This document shows, piece by piece, positions 16,476 to 31,200 of a stretch of DNA of 64,000 bases; within the stretch, counting starts at the first letter, position 1, and each line of letters starts with the position of its first letter. The notes beneath the pieces were generated by a model. That model saw only the letters and a list, made by a program, of their open reading frames with translations. It did not search any database and was not told the DNA's origin. This stretch comes from Chaunax sp. Z400 (Eukaryota; Chordata; Actinopteri; Lophiiformes; Chaunacidae), in assembly GCA_037577475.1 (NCBI GenBank), contig CM075187.1:18816810-18880809 (forward strand). The letters run 5' to 3'. The translations under genes were made by a program, and so were the position numbers.

Positions 16476-18491
16476 TTAAGCTCTAAAACACCACCTCTCA
16501 TCTCATTATAGCTAGATGGAGTGAGTGTTATTAAATGTGATTAAAATCCTATATTCAATACTTCAAAAATACAACAGCCAGTATTTGTAGAAAGTTTCTT
16601 TTTGTGTTTTTTTCTACTTCATTATGGTCCAAGTTATATTCTGATTTTAATCACCCTTGTTCATTACAATAGTAAACTTAATTACTTATTAATTTTTCCC
16701 TTTTGTAATAGATTTATTTGAGAGGGCAACTAATCACAGTATGTAGAGCATTTTTAGAAATCTAATGTATTTAATCACTTTACACCAGTGGAACCAAACA
16801 GAAGCACTTTACTTCTGAAACATGTTATAAGTTGATGATGTTGCCATGTATCCTCATAATTCAAGTAACACAACAGAGGACATGACATCGTTGTCCTCAA
16901 CGGGAGCTACAGAATTGCTGTGTATATTCTTTTCCTGTGTTTTTAATTTTCTTGAACCAGTTAAGAAAATGTTTTTGAGTTACATCATTATCAAGCGTTT
17001 CAATAAAAAAATGCAACTGACATTATCAAGATCTTCTGTCATGAAAACTATGAAAAATATTAGTACAGAAAACCTTATTTTAATGACTAAAGCAATTTCA
17101 AAGTTCAGTAAGAGACCAGTGGCGTTTTTCATCAATTAATGAAAACTAAAAAAACTATTCACCTTATCTTGACGGTATTTATTATCATACTCATGTGCAG
17201 GTAATCAAGATAAATCCCACATCCCAATGCCTCAGTGGACTTAAAAATCTATAAAATGTATAACATCCTCTGTCTAGTGCATATCTCCCAGGATGGACAG
17301 ATGTGCAATAGATGTCTTGTGAAAGTAATGAAAGTAATACAAAAATCTATGCATTATAAAGTAAGTTTAAGGTTTAATTGCACATACAAAGCTATGAAGA
17401 AGAAGACAGCGTGCTGGATAACACCAAAGATATATAGTGGATGGAGGTTTTCATTCTTATAGCCATAAAAAAAAAATATATATCCATGCATAACCAATAT
17501 ATCTCATTGTGGAAAAAAGTCAATGGGTCTTTACCACAAAAACACCTTTTTTAGTGTCTACATTAAACTGAGCTCTCACACATATTATTCGGGAGGCATG
17601 CTTCTCCTTTTTTAGTCTATTTATGTGTTTGATCTTGTCCTGAATCCTGCACTGTTACATTTTGCCTGCTAAATCAGTCTTTGTCTCCTTAATTAAAATG
17701 ACCCTTATTGCATAGATTATAAATCGGTGCATTTGTACTTTAATTTCCATTTGATTATGCTGAATGGATGGTCAATTTACATTTGCAAGTCCTTCATCTG
17801 GCCCCAGTGGATGTGTGGCAAGACTACAGTATGTTAGCTGTAGCCAATACCATACTCTCAAAGAGCCTTGGAAAATTCAGTCAAAATGGAGTTTGGGTCC
17901 ATAAGGTTGTTCCACAATGTTTGGAAGATGGGACTTCTTCTTTGTCCCAGATTTTCAGGTTATTTGGGGTTGGTAAGAGGTCACCCAGCACATGCAGAGG
18001 AAGGTCAACGTGCTCTGGTTGGTGCCCCAGAGTTCCTTCCATGACAGTGATGGTTCTGGTGCCTGATTCTATTGACCCTTCAGGCAAGTCCTACTGCTTT
18101 CATCTTGTCTTCTTCTCGTTCCCTCTGCACCACCACATACTTTATTTGGAATCAGCCTTTTGAACACAAAATGATCTCACCTATTGGCAGAATTCTGTAC
18201 TTTAAGAAAATAATCATCTTTATACGGTATATTAATGACCTGGACTAAGACATTTTAGGATCTGCAGAAGGATTTAATGGAACCTTTTAGGACCTATACC
18301 CTATACCCATACTCACTCAACGCAATGCAAAAACACTGGATTAAATGTGATCCTTTACATAAAATTTGATGTTCTGATCATGTTCTGATCATGTTCTGAT
18401 CAGAAAGACAAAGTATAAAGCCAGAGACATATATTATGGTGTTGTATATTAACTATTGTTTTTATTCATAGTGAACAATTGTATAAGCCAG

Positions 18492-18493
<2 letters not shown>

Positions 18494-18582
<89 letters not shown>
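18494..18582. repeat. compound microsatellite (GT)n(GA)n
   Basis: About 22 GT units run directly into about 22 GA units. The open frames across it on both strands are only repeat translation. Confidence 0.95.
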
Positions 18583-18583
<1 letters not shown>

Positions 18584-19149
18584 AGGGGCGGAGGGTATCA
18601 CATGCGTGCATCTGTTTGCTTCTTGTTCTTCTCAGTTGGAAGCTCAGTAAATGCATGAGGAGAACAGAGGTTCTGCAAAGGCTGCAGAGAAGACAAATGG
18701 GTTGATTGCAAACCTCCACAGAAACATCCTTGGACACGTGCAGAGTGAGTATCTTTTATTTGAATGGCCTTTCATTGGTGCTGGTCCAACTAGAATGGAT
18801 AAAAATTTGTTGCATCATCAACATCTAGCATCGTTGTTGTCTTGAAGTTAGTTTTAGTCCACCGTTCATTCAGTGTAGTGTACTGTGTTTATTCATATGC
18901 TAATTCAGCCATCATCTTGTTTAAGAGGGCACCGTATATTATTGGTGCTCCACACAATACAAACCAGTGCTGAATTTTTATTTCTGTTCCATGAAAGTAT
19001 TATTGGATGTAATAATGGTATTAATTATCCTCCAAGATAATGAGAGAGACTAAAAAGCAACAGAAACTGAACTGTTGAAATTTTGTTTCTGAGAACAGAA
19101 CAACATTGATTACCAGATGAGGTGCAGAGGTACTGAAATTCCAGTTATT

Positions 19150-19480
19150 CAAATTCAAGCCTATGTACTATACTAAATAACAGTTTGTATTAAATGACCA
19201 ATACTTTTTCAAGCAGCAACACCAGAGATGCTGTTAAGTCAAAGTTAAGTCAAAGTCCTACAATCAAAATGTTGTTTAAATCAAAGCAGGTATTACAATC
19301 AAAATATACTTAAGGTAGCCTACAAAAAGTAAAAGTACTTATGATGCAGAATGGCCCATTTTAGAATCATCTTTCTTATGATTATTAGTGCACTAATGTT
19401 AATGTTACAGCTGGTTAAGGTGAGGGTCAGGTGTGAGGTGAATTTTACCAAAGTATCAATAAAGTTATGAATTCATAAAA
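19150..19480. repeat. dispersed teleost repeat, copy 1 of 3
   Basis: Contains AAAAGTACTTATGATGCAGA followed by ATGGCCCATTTT. The same kind of wording occurs at 22460-23345 and 51630-51990. I remember this from an abundant fish repeat (AGTGATGGAAGAAGTACTCAG at one end). Family name not assigned. Confidence 0.5.
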
Positions 19481-22222
19481 AAAAATATTCTAATTTATTT
19501 GATGATTATAATCTGTATTATTAGTAAAGATTCTAGTAACTAAAGTTATCAGGTCGCTAAATACAAAATACAACAATTCCCTCCCTAATTTCCTGATATT
19601 AAGTCGCCAAAATACAAAATAATGAATAATGTGCCTCTGATGGTCTCTACTGAAGCAAGGAGTATATAAGTCAGTGTGTAAACTGAAACATCTTAATTAA
19701 ATGCTAAATAGTGTAAATAACCTCATGAGTCAAACAAACAAATGCACACCCACAAGCTCTTAGCATTATGAGAGTATGACTAACCACAAGCTGAACCAGT
19801 CAAGCAATTCAATTAGTACAACAGTGATCACTAATGTGCTAATGTCTAAATTATTATTTATTGATTAAAACATATCTGGAGGAGAATAAAATGTATTTAT
19901 TTAATTTCTTTTGTGTTATAAATGTATAGCACATATTAGTATAGGTTTTAATATTAATTAATATTACTAGTTGACAAATATAAATTTAATTTGATAAGTT
20001 TTGCCTATAAGCCTCAATACTGATAATCTGATGCCATTTTGTATGAAATACACTTCAATCTTATTATAGGGGTAGATGATACTGACCAAATCTTGCTGTT
20101 TAAATTCTTAATCATTTATTGATATTTTCAAAAAATAGAGAAGAAAACATAGAAGCTACATCTCACTGTATTTACGCATTTAAGAGCAGGAATAGACAAA
20201 GTTTGAGTTTAATTATGACAACAACATTTCAACACAATGAGTGTGTTTCCATACACCTGTATCAAATAATCAGTAGCAGACAAAACATCAGATCTATGTG
20301 GATCAATAATGAGACTCTAATGTTACTCAAATTAAATCATTAAAAGAATCTTATATTGTTATGATATTTTCTACATGATTTTCTGTTTGAACTTGGCTGA
20401 CCCTCCTTTAACTGTGCCGTCTTGTCTTCTTCTTCTGCATTAATAGATTGCACAATAAAAAGCTGGTGGATCGAGGGGATTGATGGGAATGGGAACTCAC
20501 ATTAATTAGCATTTTCTTTAGATAACCTTAAGGACGTTTGGATAAAATTTGTGCTAAATTCGAATGAAAAAATGACCAATGTCTCTTCATGAAAAAAATG
20601 CTAGCATAAAAACATGTTAGACTGATGTGTAGTATTAACATTGTAGCACAAGGAGCCCTTTGACGTTCATTACACATTCCGTTTGAACACTTTAACCATA
20701 AATGAGCCTCTTGAGATGAAAACTGTGTCTTTTGCATGTTTCGCTTCACTATCCCCAGATATTTACCCGTGCAACTTCAGCACTGCATAAACAAAATGTG
20801 TGCCATGTATTCAGGCAATAAAAGGTCAGCCCTTATATGGCCATATTCACGATCATGAAAGCCTTCGTGATCAGACAGGTAGCTTTTCTTGCAGAGGGCC
20901 AATAACTGATCTTCATAGTACAAAGCTCTGCAGCCTCTTTTCATGTCACTTTCATTGAGTGAAGGGCCACATTGCGAGCTCTATAAAGTGGTTGGGCCCA
21001 TTCAAGGGACAAAAAAGGACAAAGCTGAGCTTGCTGCGGTGCTACAGACTCACAACCAAAAGAGGAATGAGGCGACATGGAAAAGGGCCCTCCCTTTTCC
21101 ATTTCTCCATTTCGCTTTGCTTGCTTTGAAAGCAAGAGAGACAGACTAACAAAGAGAGAGACAGACAGAGAGAGAGAGAGAGATGTTCAATCCATCTGCT
21201 GAATACATTTGTTACAAACGGATCAAAAGGGAATCTATGCAAACATCAGGTTCAGTGCTCTTTGTTGAGAAATGACAGCTGTTGAACAGGATGTGATAAT
21301 GGTGCAGTGAGTGTTTATGAGAAAACTGAAAGATTAAATTAGATCATATCACTGAAGAATGTCTCTGAAACATTTTCACATTTTTTCATCATTCTGCACA
21401 CCTGCAATCACTAAAATCACTTAAAATGCCCCAAACCATCAAGAGACAGACAAGAGGTTGTCTAAGTGTTATCTTGATTTTACTTACACGCTATTTACCC
21501 ATACTAAAACATGCTGTGTCTACAGACTGCTGTAATCTACCCTATTTTCATGTGTTCATGTCAGTGTTTGTTATTGATTTTTACTAATATTTGTGTCCTT
21601 TACAGTTTTTAATTTATTTTGTAAAATTAACAACACATTTGTATTGAGTTTCAATGGGAAACATGAGCTTGTTGTGTTTAACTGTGGGTCAGTTTATTTA
21701 TAATATATTTATTTCAAGTAAATAACCCCACAATAATAAAAGAAAATAAAACTAGGTCAAAATAACATGTTGGTTCTGGGTAAAGTCAAGCCAATATGCA
21801 TCAGCACTATATTGAATTAAACTGGGTCAATTTTTAACCAGTTATTTTCAGTGTATGATGAATTATGATATGTTTTTAAGTGTGTGATAATCTAGTGTTA
21901 TAGACCTGAGGAACAAGATTAACCCTAGAAAACAACATAGCATGTCCTTTCCAACATGCTAGAACTCTTTAGTGAGATATCTGTGCCTCGCTGTCTAAAA
22001 TGTAATCATAACTTGAACTTTACTCCTTAGTTATTTACTACATTGTCATGGACATGCTCCGGCTGATTTATGGTTCATTCTTAGTGTGTTAAATGCCTAT
22101 TTAAGATATGCTATAGCAGTATGCATGAATAGATTCCGTGAAATTGTGAAGTGAAATAACACCTAAGGTTGAATTGAATCCATGTCTTTTATGATTGCAC
22201 CCTTTCCCAGCTGACGCTATGG

Positions 22223-25200
22223 ATGAAGCTGTATGGCCACTTCCTCATGCCTCCCAGGGAGCTCTGCAGTAGGATGCATGTTTGTGTCTCCATCTGGCTG
22301 CTCACACAGATGACTTCCCACCTCTGCTTACTCATCCTGTCCAGCTTGGCAGTCTCATCCCAGCTTGGTGAGTCCGTCTACCCCTAGAGGATAATACAGT
22401 TCAGCTTAGATAGAATCTACTTAATGCCACCAAACTGATTTCCAGTGAAATAATCCTGAAGTTGTGATGACTAGTGATGGAAGAAGTACTCAGATACTTT
22501 GTTAATAAAAAGTAATAATAGTAGCATTAACTTACTGCTATAGGTTCTGCATTCAAATTTATACCTTATTAAAATACCATATTATTACCATGAGAATGTA
22601 TCAGTATTAAAAACACTATGCAAAGTGGCCCGTTTCACAATGGTAAATTAAGGAGCCTTCAAGGTCCTGTAATATGATATATCTTTAAGAGAAGTTGAGT
22701 GAGACTTCAGGGGCTCTCCTCATCTTTTTATTGGGGAGCAATTTACAAACCTTATTCCTATAAGAACATGTTAACCTCATGCAATTCCAAGCATATCTTT
22801 GCACAATTCCAACCTGAGGCATAATTGAAAACAGCTGTGAGGGTATGTTGTGCCATAACATTAGTAAATACAAACAAGTCCTCAGTCTGACTCTCCCACT
22901 GACATCTGTTTTCAATAATTATGTACGTTTTATTGATGATTATGTACTGTTTTATTGATAATTATTTACTGTATTATTGATCTGCCAGCAGGACCTAGCA
23001 CTTTCCCTCCAGTGGTACTGTATCTGACGAGATTTAAAAAAAAAAATGTATCTTGTTAATATTTATTTTAATATGTTGCTTTAGGCCTAGTTGGCACTTT
23101 TTAATGTTTTTATTTATTATGAAATTATTTATCACGAATGCAGATGTGAAGGATGCACAATGACAATAAAGAGTCTATTCTATTCTATTCTATTCTAATG
23201 ATTCATAATATTTAATATCTTAATCATATAATGTTTAATGTAAAATCAATATAATAAATAGTCATTTTAGCTGTTTTGACTGAGAGAAATAAAAAGTACA
23301 ATATTTCCCTCTGAATTATAGTGGAGTAGAAATATGGACCAGCTATAATATAATATATATAATAGCTATAATAACTTAAATGCACTGATCATCTTCCAGG
23401 TTTGGAGGATGTCTTCTTCGATCCCCAGGACCACACAGTTAGAGAAGGAGAGGGAGTTTTCTTCCAGTGTGTGTCGGGGGAAAGTTCACCTCCTGCAAGC
23501 ATTACCTGGCTTAAAGATGGAACACTGGTCACAAGAGGAAGACAGATTCAGGTGAGCACCCGTCCAGCTTTAGACTGATCCATTCAACAGTTTATCAGAA
23601 GGGCATCAAATACCACTTCCTTAGGAACATGTTTGAGAGGCAAAAAGTGACTTTGTCAATATAAGTCAAGACAGCATGACTTATACCTCAGTAGATGTTA
23701 TATACGTCTGAAATGAAAGGCTGCAACAGGTATTCAGGCAGAACTTGTTATTTGAGTTATTTTCATGGAATAGCTGCCAGTATCACTGTCACTCTTCTTG
23801 TTAGGCTCTTATCAACAGTTGGAGGGATCACAGAGAATTTAAATTGGACTCAAAGACCTCCAATACAAACCAGGAACTGCAGGACTAGTGTCACCACCAT
23901 CATTTGTGTGGACATTTGCTTTATATGATAAACCCTCTATATGGCCATTTCATTTAATAGCCTGCCTTTCCTATAGCTGGTAATGGTCACAAGGTGGTGC
24001 TGTGATGTCAATGTGTCTGTAGGTGACTAATGTTTTAAAAAAAACATGCCCAATGTCTCAATAATGACCCACTTATCACTGAGCACAGTTCAGCCCCACC
24101 AGCTCATTGCATTGTACTGGGGTACAATGGTACCCCATTGGGTCAAACTTGACCAAAACAGCCACTGAAACTACATTTTCAGCTGGGAATAGCAGAGGTT
24201 AAGCAGCTCCTTCTAAATAATAATGAATAAATAATGAAATCTACTACGGAAAGGTGTATATTTTATGCTTCAAACTATGTTCATGTTCAGGGTGTATATG
24301 GAGGTGGTAACCAGAAGAAGACCTCAGGCACGCTGCATCTTTTTAACGCAACATTAGAAGATGATGGAATGTACATTTGTGTCACACATAATCCTTCACT
24401 GAACATCAGCAAGAGGAGCAAGCCAGCCAAACTAACTGTGCAAGGTGAGTTTATGTTTCTTATTCCTGTACCTCTCAATTCATACCAGCAATTTTTCACT
24501 TTTCTTCCCGAGTCATCTCACAGTCTGTCAAAAATAAACACAAATAAGTTCACTTTTATAAATGTAATTAGTTGTATGAGTAACATAATTAATATAAGTG
24601 AAGTGAAACCTGTCATCTTGCATTTGATGATTCATCTTGCTTCAATGCAGCAATGCAGCTACTACTTCTTACTTATTGAAATATTTTTTTCAGTAGGTTT
24701 GATATTTCAAAGTGTTGGCACGTACCTTGCAGGGGTCCCAAAAAGGCTGCAGATCACCGAGGCCCCTGGCAACATCACCGTTGCTATGGGAACAGAAGTC
24801 TCCATGCACTGCACTGTTCGTGGCTTCCCTGTTCCCATGGTGCACTGGTTCAAAGACAGCTGCCTGCTGAAAAACCGCTCAACCTCATTCAGCCTCCACA
24901 ACAATGGACAGCTGCTCACATTCAGGTCTAACAAGAGGAATATTAATTCTTACTGTTGGTGTTGTTCTGCAAACTAATGACCAATCAAGTACTGTACACT
25001 GTAAATATGATGCTTATTAGTTTGTAACAAATTGTGATCCACATACTCTGGAGCATTGATGCTCTGAAAGTGTTTGAATTAACTCCTGCCAGACAGAATT
25101 TCACGTCTTAGAGCAGAAAAATGGTCCACACAAATATGCAGTATTGGTAAAGCAGTACACATTGCTCCACAGACACCATGTTAGTTTACAATGGTGGTCA

Positions 25201-28200
25201 TAGAAATGCTCTCATTAACTCAATACGATCCTCGTGTGGACTGACATCGGTTAGAGCGCATATTGAATATTTTCACCAGGGATGAGCATTTGTGCCTGAT
25301 GGGTCAGGTGCTGTCATTTGCATGCACTTACTTGTGTAGCACATGTTTCTGGCCTTATTTGTGACTGTGTTTTCAGAAATGTGACCAAGGAGGATGAGGG
25401 CTTTTATCACTGTGAAGCATCCAACCAAAAAGAGACAATCAAGTCTCAGCCAGGCTACCTTCTTCCAGCCGGTACTGTATACCAACATCTGCAATAATCG
25501 AAATGTTTTAATGCTGCATTTTGACCTAAATTCAACTTAATTGCACAACTCTTTGTTACATGGAATATTTTCAATTTCAATATTTTCAAAATGTTTCTGT
25601 CTTTCTTTCATCAGGGTGGTACCTGAGACTGTTTTCAGTTCATGCACTTGATAAATTACCATAAATACTATAAGAACATTATCTTCAGAAATACTATACA
25701 CAAAATGTTCACACTTCCAAACTGTTCTCACAGAAATCCTGTTAATGGAGAGTAAAATTCAGCTGAGTCTACCGATATGGCCTCAAATCAAATACAAGAA
25801 AGAGTAATCTCATGCAATACTGTATATGCTGTCTTCTTATTTACATGTCATTTTTGATGGTTACATGGAAAAATATCAGAGGTCCTAAAATAATAGTGGA
25901 ACAATGGAAAAGCCTGTTCATTCTGTAACAATAAGATGCAAAAAAAAGAGATCATTCCAGTTGCAGCACATTTTATGGAAATAAATCATCCAGTTTATTC
26001 CATATGGGAATTAAGAAGGTAGGGAGGCAGGGAGGAAGGAGGAATTTTGGATTTCTAAACTGAGTACTTTAAGCCCAAAAGAGGCAAAAGGGGAATTAGA
26101 CTTGGATGGATGGATGGATGAATAAAACATGGTGTACTGAAGTTGTGTAACACCTTAATTTTAATGGAAAAGCAATGAAGCTAATGCTGGTCTTCATATC
26201 GCTATGTGTGCACTCACAAAGTATTTTTTTAATATGAGTCTTGATGAGTTTAAAGTTCATAGAAATTGAAATGCCTGTTGACTCTTGCAGCACATTGGGA
26301 AACTGAAAAGTAGACACACAGGATCAACACATAAATTTAAGTGATGGAATATGTTGTGTTGCCAGAGATGGACTGGGGTTTTGTCCAGAATCCCACAAAC
26401 ATGACGGTGAAGAAAGGAGAAAATGTTACAGTCACCTGCAGGCCTCCATACAGCAGACCAGCAGCCCAGGTGTCCTGGTTCAAAAACAACCAACCTCTCA
26501 CTCCCACTGCTCCCATAACTGTGCTGCCTAATGGAGACCTATTCTTCCACAGGTGTGTGTGTAGCATTTAAAGGTGTGCCATGTCTGCTGTGTTTAAAAA
26601 GTGGATTCCCTCAGAGTTTTAGCATGTTCTTGTTAGTTAGTCCGGTTCAAGGGGCAGATTGAGGAGTGTCGTGCGCTGGCAGAGGTATGCCCTCTACTAA
26701 GTGATCTTCTGGTTTGGTTTGTATTTATTTATTTGTGTACTGCAGTTGAGAACATGACAATATGTGATAGGATGACAGATTTTATCTTTATATTGTTGGT
26801 AAAACATTGTGATGTACTTTAGGTAGATAAATGAACAGTTCAAATTAGAGAAAAATGCACAAAATATTCAGGAAATGTATGTTTTTTAACCTCTATATTA
26901 TATAGACTTTGATTTGTTGTTTGTTGTTGTTTGTTTAGTGTAACAACTCGGTTACTAATCGACAAGAACTTTCCCCTAATAATACTGCGTATAATATTAG
27001 CGTTCAGTGAAATCCTTTGTTCGTACTCTTTGACGTTGTTCTCTGCAGTGTACAGGAGCACGACAGTGGGAGCTACTTCTGCAGGGCCTCCAACATCCAC
27101 CTTCAAAGATTTCTCACCTCCAGAAGAGCAGTCCTAACTGTGCTAGGTATGGCAATACAACGTAACTGCCGATATACGTTTACGTACAACTGCAGTGCTT
27201 CATGGACATGTGTAATGAGAATTTCCTCTTCTTGGCAGCCCCTCCATCAGCAGAGCTGTGGCCCCAGGGTTTGACAGTGCCTTTGGGTGCTCGGGTGGTG
27301 CTGGAGTGCCAGGTGTCTGGTCACCCTCAACCCACCATCACCTGGGTCAAGAGAGGCCTCTCCAAGCAGACTGGGGGCAAACTTTCTTTGGGGTGAGTTA
27401 ATGTGTTGTTACTTCATTTAAAAGGAAAGATGCTTCATTAAACTACAACAACTGCCTTATAGTATGTGATATAGAATTAATCTTTCTCACACAGATTGAG
27501 AAATACAACTCTCTACATCCAGTCAGCCAGGAAATATGATGAGGGACTGTATGTGTGTGTGGCCTCCAACACACTGGGCCAAAGCCACAACGCATCACTG
27601 CTGAGAGTTGCTGGTAATCTTTACCTTAACTGAATTGTGATTTAATGCACTAGTTACGTTTAGACATTTCAAACAAAACAACACCTGAAGGAAGATTAAA
27701 ATAGTTGAGATGCCATTTTCTGATGTTTTATGAACCAAGCAATTTAGAAATTGATCGACGAGTTATTAAAAAAAGTCTGTAGGTGGACCTCAAATGGAAT
27801 ATACTGACATTGTAATGATGGTAAAAATTATGTCAAATTAATTTTCTTCAAATGAGTGTGCCTTTCTGCCTAAGGTGCAGAATATGACTCAATGTCCCTC
27901 TTTCCTCCTCCCAGTGAGTCCCATCATAGTAACCTTCGTAGGTCAGGTGAGCTGCAGGATCGGGGCTTCAGCGGTCTTGCCCTGCCGGGCTGTAGGGATT
28001 CTGCCCATCACATATAGCTGGACCAGGGGCAGAGCAGAGACACAGCCCCCTATCAGTCCCATTGAAGACAAACACATTGATGGTGAGTTAAAGCATGATT
28101 GGAGACATTCTGCTTTTATTTTCATCTGGGTTTTTTTTCCCACCAGGGTCTTATTGAGGCTTTTTTCAGTCGTAAACCATTTAGCATCATAGAAAGCGAT

Positions 28201-31200
28201 TGAAGCACACATGCAAACTTTAATGAACAAAAATCTAAAATGGGTGCAAATACAATTCAGTTCTCTGTGATTTATGATGCATCTTATGACCCATGCAGAA
28301 AATGGAGCACTGCATATTTCCAATGTGCAGTATTATCATGCAGGGGAATATTACTGTACTGCTGAGAATCGAGAAGGACGACATCAGAGACTTACCGTCC
28401 TCACAGTCACAGGTACAGTATGCTGACATCTACTTATCTATTGTCTTTTTTTCTTCAATTATAGAGCAACAAATACTTGACAAATTAGCACATATATTGT
28501 CTAGTTATCGCAGTGTATATTCAGAGTGGGTATTTGTCTGTCAATGAAGTACTTTCATTACATGTGGTATTGTCACATGTACTTTGAGGTTTATGTTTTG
28601 AGTATGGTGCACATTTGAGGCCTTGCGGTGCTCTCAATAATGATCCACAGCGAACAACAATCACTCACATACCGGCTTGTGCACTTTATTTTTCTTGCTG
28701 ATTGTTTTTCACGCTGTCCTTTGTCCTAAGCTGAACATCAACCAGCAGATAGGGGCAAGCAGACAAGACTGGTTTTGTCTGCTGTGAGTAATGATGTGAT
28801 AATCTCTGCTCTGGCATGTGTGGCAGCAGTGTTTTATATTCTAATCTGTCTGGAGACTGTAGTTGGTTTTCATGTTTGATCTCTGTCCAGAATCTGTGAA
28901 TTGTTCTTGATAGTGCATGCTTTGTAACTTCACATGCGATGGTTTTCCATTGTCAGTAGGTAACATCACTGCTCTGATATTTGTGGCCTCTTGCCTACTT
29001 CTTATGTATTTTGTGGCTTCTTCTCAAATATTGGGCCTGTCTTGAAACTAAGAGTCTTTGTTTTCATATTTTCTAGAGCACCAACACTAGCAAAGAACTA
29101 CCGGCTTCCCAGTCCAGTGATGTTATGGCTGGGCCACATCTACATCTTCCACATGTTCAGGAACAGCGTAATAAGGCCACATGTATGTACTTAAGGAAAA
29201 AAACTTAACTTCAGGCCAGTTGTGCACAAACTGACCCTCTGGTTAAGGTTTTATCACAGTACAAAACCATGATATTCCTGTCTGATGTAGGTTTCTAAAC
29301 AGTTTTTCAGGTGCACTAACTTGAAAGTGAATCTGGCGACACTGTGAACTGAATCTAAATGCTGTTTTATTGTTTGCTACCACTCTGGACGTATTTTTAG
29401 TAGTGTTGCTGTTCCCCAAGATCGAACCATTATCAAAGAAAAAAAAGGCATTAACAGTTTTTTTCATTGTTTTTTTTTTCTATTTCTAGGCTCCTTATCA
29501 CACTGTGATGCTACAACAATTAGAGCCACCACATATTCTACGTATTCCCAGGGAGCAGCGGCTGGGCTAAAGATTCCACCACGGTCACTTGGCCGTCTTT
29601 TACAGCACAATCTGTATCAGCCATCAACCATTTCATCCCAGTCATTAGTCACTCAGATGCAACCTCCGATGTTCCCACCTCCCCCACTTCACAAGTTCGA
29701 GTCAGTACAGCTCTACACCCAACTTCCAGTGACTACTGACCCTCTTTTAATTTCAAATAGTGAACCACCACTAACACATGGCCAGACATCTGCAGTCACC
29801 AGTGAAGTGTTCGGGACAACCACTCAGAACCTACCCACTGAAAGTCAGTCCCATTTGACATTGACTTCATTACATACTGAATTTCACCATCAAGTCAGTG
29901 ATTCTCAGGGCTCTAACATCGATGCTTTGTCTCTAGCCAGTGAAATCACAGAGTCCGTCACAGACATCTTCATGTCTCAACCACTGTCAAAGCTTCCAGT
30001 GGGTAGACCCTTTGTCTTTCTGAAGCTGGATTCACACCAACTCACACCAACACAGAGTCCTGTTACTGAAACTAAGACAAGCCACTCTGGCTCAGTCACA
30101 CAGTCGTCTTCCTCACATGCCGAATTACACCAAACTCAACCTAACCCACTGTTTACAAAGCCAGCCTCAACCCACATTTATAAAACCACACTCAAAGACC
30201 TGGGTCAACCTCTACGCTGGATAACACAGTCTTCATCGACCCTCTCTCAATCATCTCAATATGTTCCCGAACAGTCGTTTACTCAAAGTCTCCATTTTGA
30301 GCAGTCAACAATACAGCATTATCTGCCTTCACGAAAACCTCCAGGTCCTTCAGTCACAAAGCTTCAACAATCCCAAATTCACAGTCAACCTTTGCCTGCA
30401 CTGCCAAAACCGACTTCAGCCGTGGCTACCTTTCCTCAGCCTCAATCATCTACGACACAACATACACTGCTCCACTCACAAACTCCTCCACCAAACACAG
30501 AAGGTTTTCCATTCCGCCACAGAAACCCTCTTAAAACCCAGCCTTCAATCTCAACCATCCATCCTCCTGATCAGACTTCCGATTCTTCAACACTTAACCC
30601 TGAGATCCCCGGTGTCCATCAAGTCAATATGTCTGATCAGGTTCAACTAAATTCTGGCAAGCAAGATGACTCAGTCAAGTCAGCTAAATCAGCCAATGAC
30701 ACAGAGCCTATAGACTGGCTGAAGAGGAATACATCCCAATCACCGATGACCAGCAATGATCAGAGGTAAGTATATGATGGTGGAGTGATTGATAAACAAA
30801 AAAAGAGTATCATAGCAAGCATAAAGATTTAATTTCAGTTTGTGTTCCACACTCCAGAGTGACACAGCAGTCTCCATCATGGCTGCCAGTATTGGAGAAA
30901 CATGATATCCCCATTGTGGTGGGAGTGGGTGTGTCTTTGGCCTTCATCTTCATCACTGTTACCTTCTATTCAGTGATACAGAAGAATGAACCTGCACCAA
31001 CAAGCCGAGCAGGTCAGAGATCCTCAGCTACATCACATTTCAGCACAGCCACAGCACATTATGAGCCTGTAACACTTGGAAAATACTGAGAAATATGCAC
31101 ATCCACTTTAAGGTTAAAAGTCAAATAGGATATCAATATCACTACCATGTCTATTTAAGGTGAACTTCAGCAATTTTACACATCAAAGATTGTTGACAGT

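Larger units (their letters stand above)
16476..22222. other. gene-poor spacer upstream of the Ig receptor gene
   Basis: AT-rich, with microsatellites and repeats and no convincing coding exon. A spliced 5' UTR exon for the downstream Ig gene could lie here, because an acceptor (cccag, 22206-22210) stands 12 bases before its ATG. One weak candidate ends near 18743 (GTGCAGA before gtgagt). Confidence 0.5.

Noticed and set aside
17768..18163. 131-aa plus-strand ORF and its 68-aa antisense frame
   Set aside because: No splice context or known domain, and both strands are equally open; probably chance or an old repeat fragment.
18462..18737. ORFs across the GT/GA microsatellite
   Set aside because: Translation of simple repeats (CVCV, ERER, SLSL, HTHT) only.
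28991..29194. Extra exon between Ig domain 5 and the stalk exon (acceptor tttctag near 29077)
   Set aside because: In the required phase the segment reaches a stop after four codons, and no donor ends it; exon 11 joins exon 12 at 29490 in phase.
30261..30650. 129-aa alternative-frame ORF in the stalk exon
   Set aside because: Shadow of the low-complexity stalk frame, which is fixed by splice phase on both sides.
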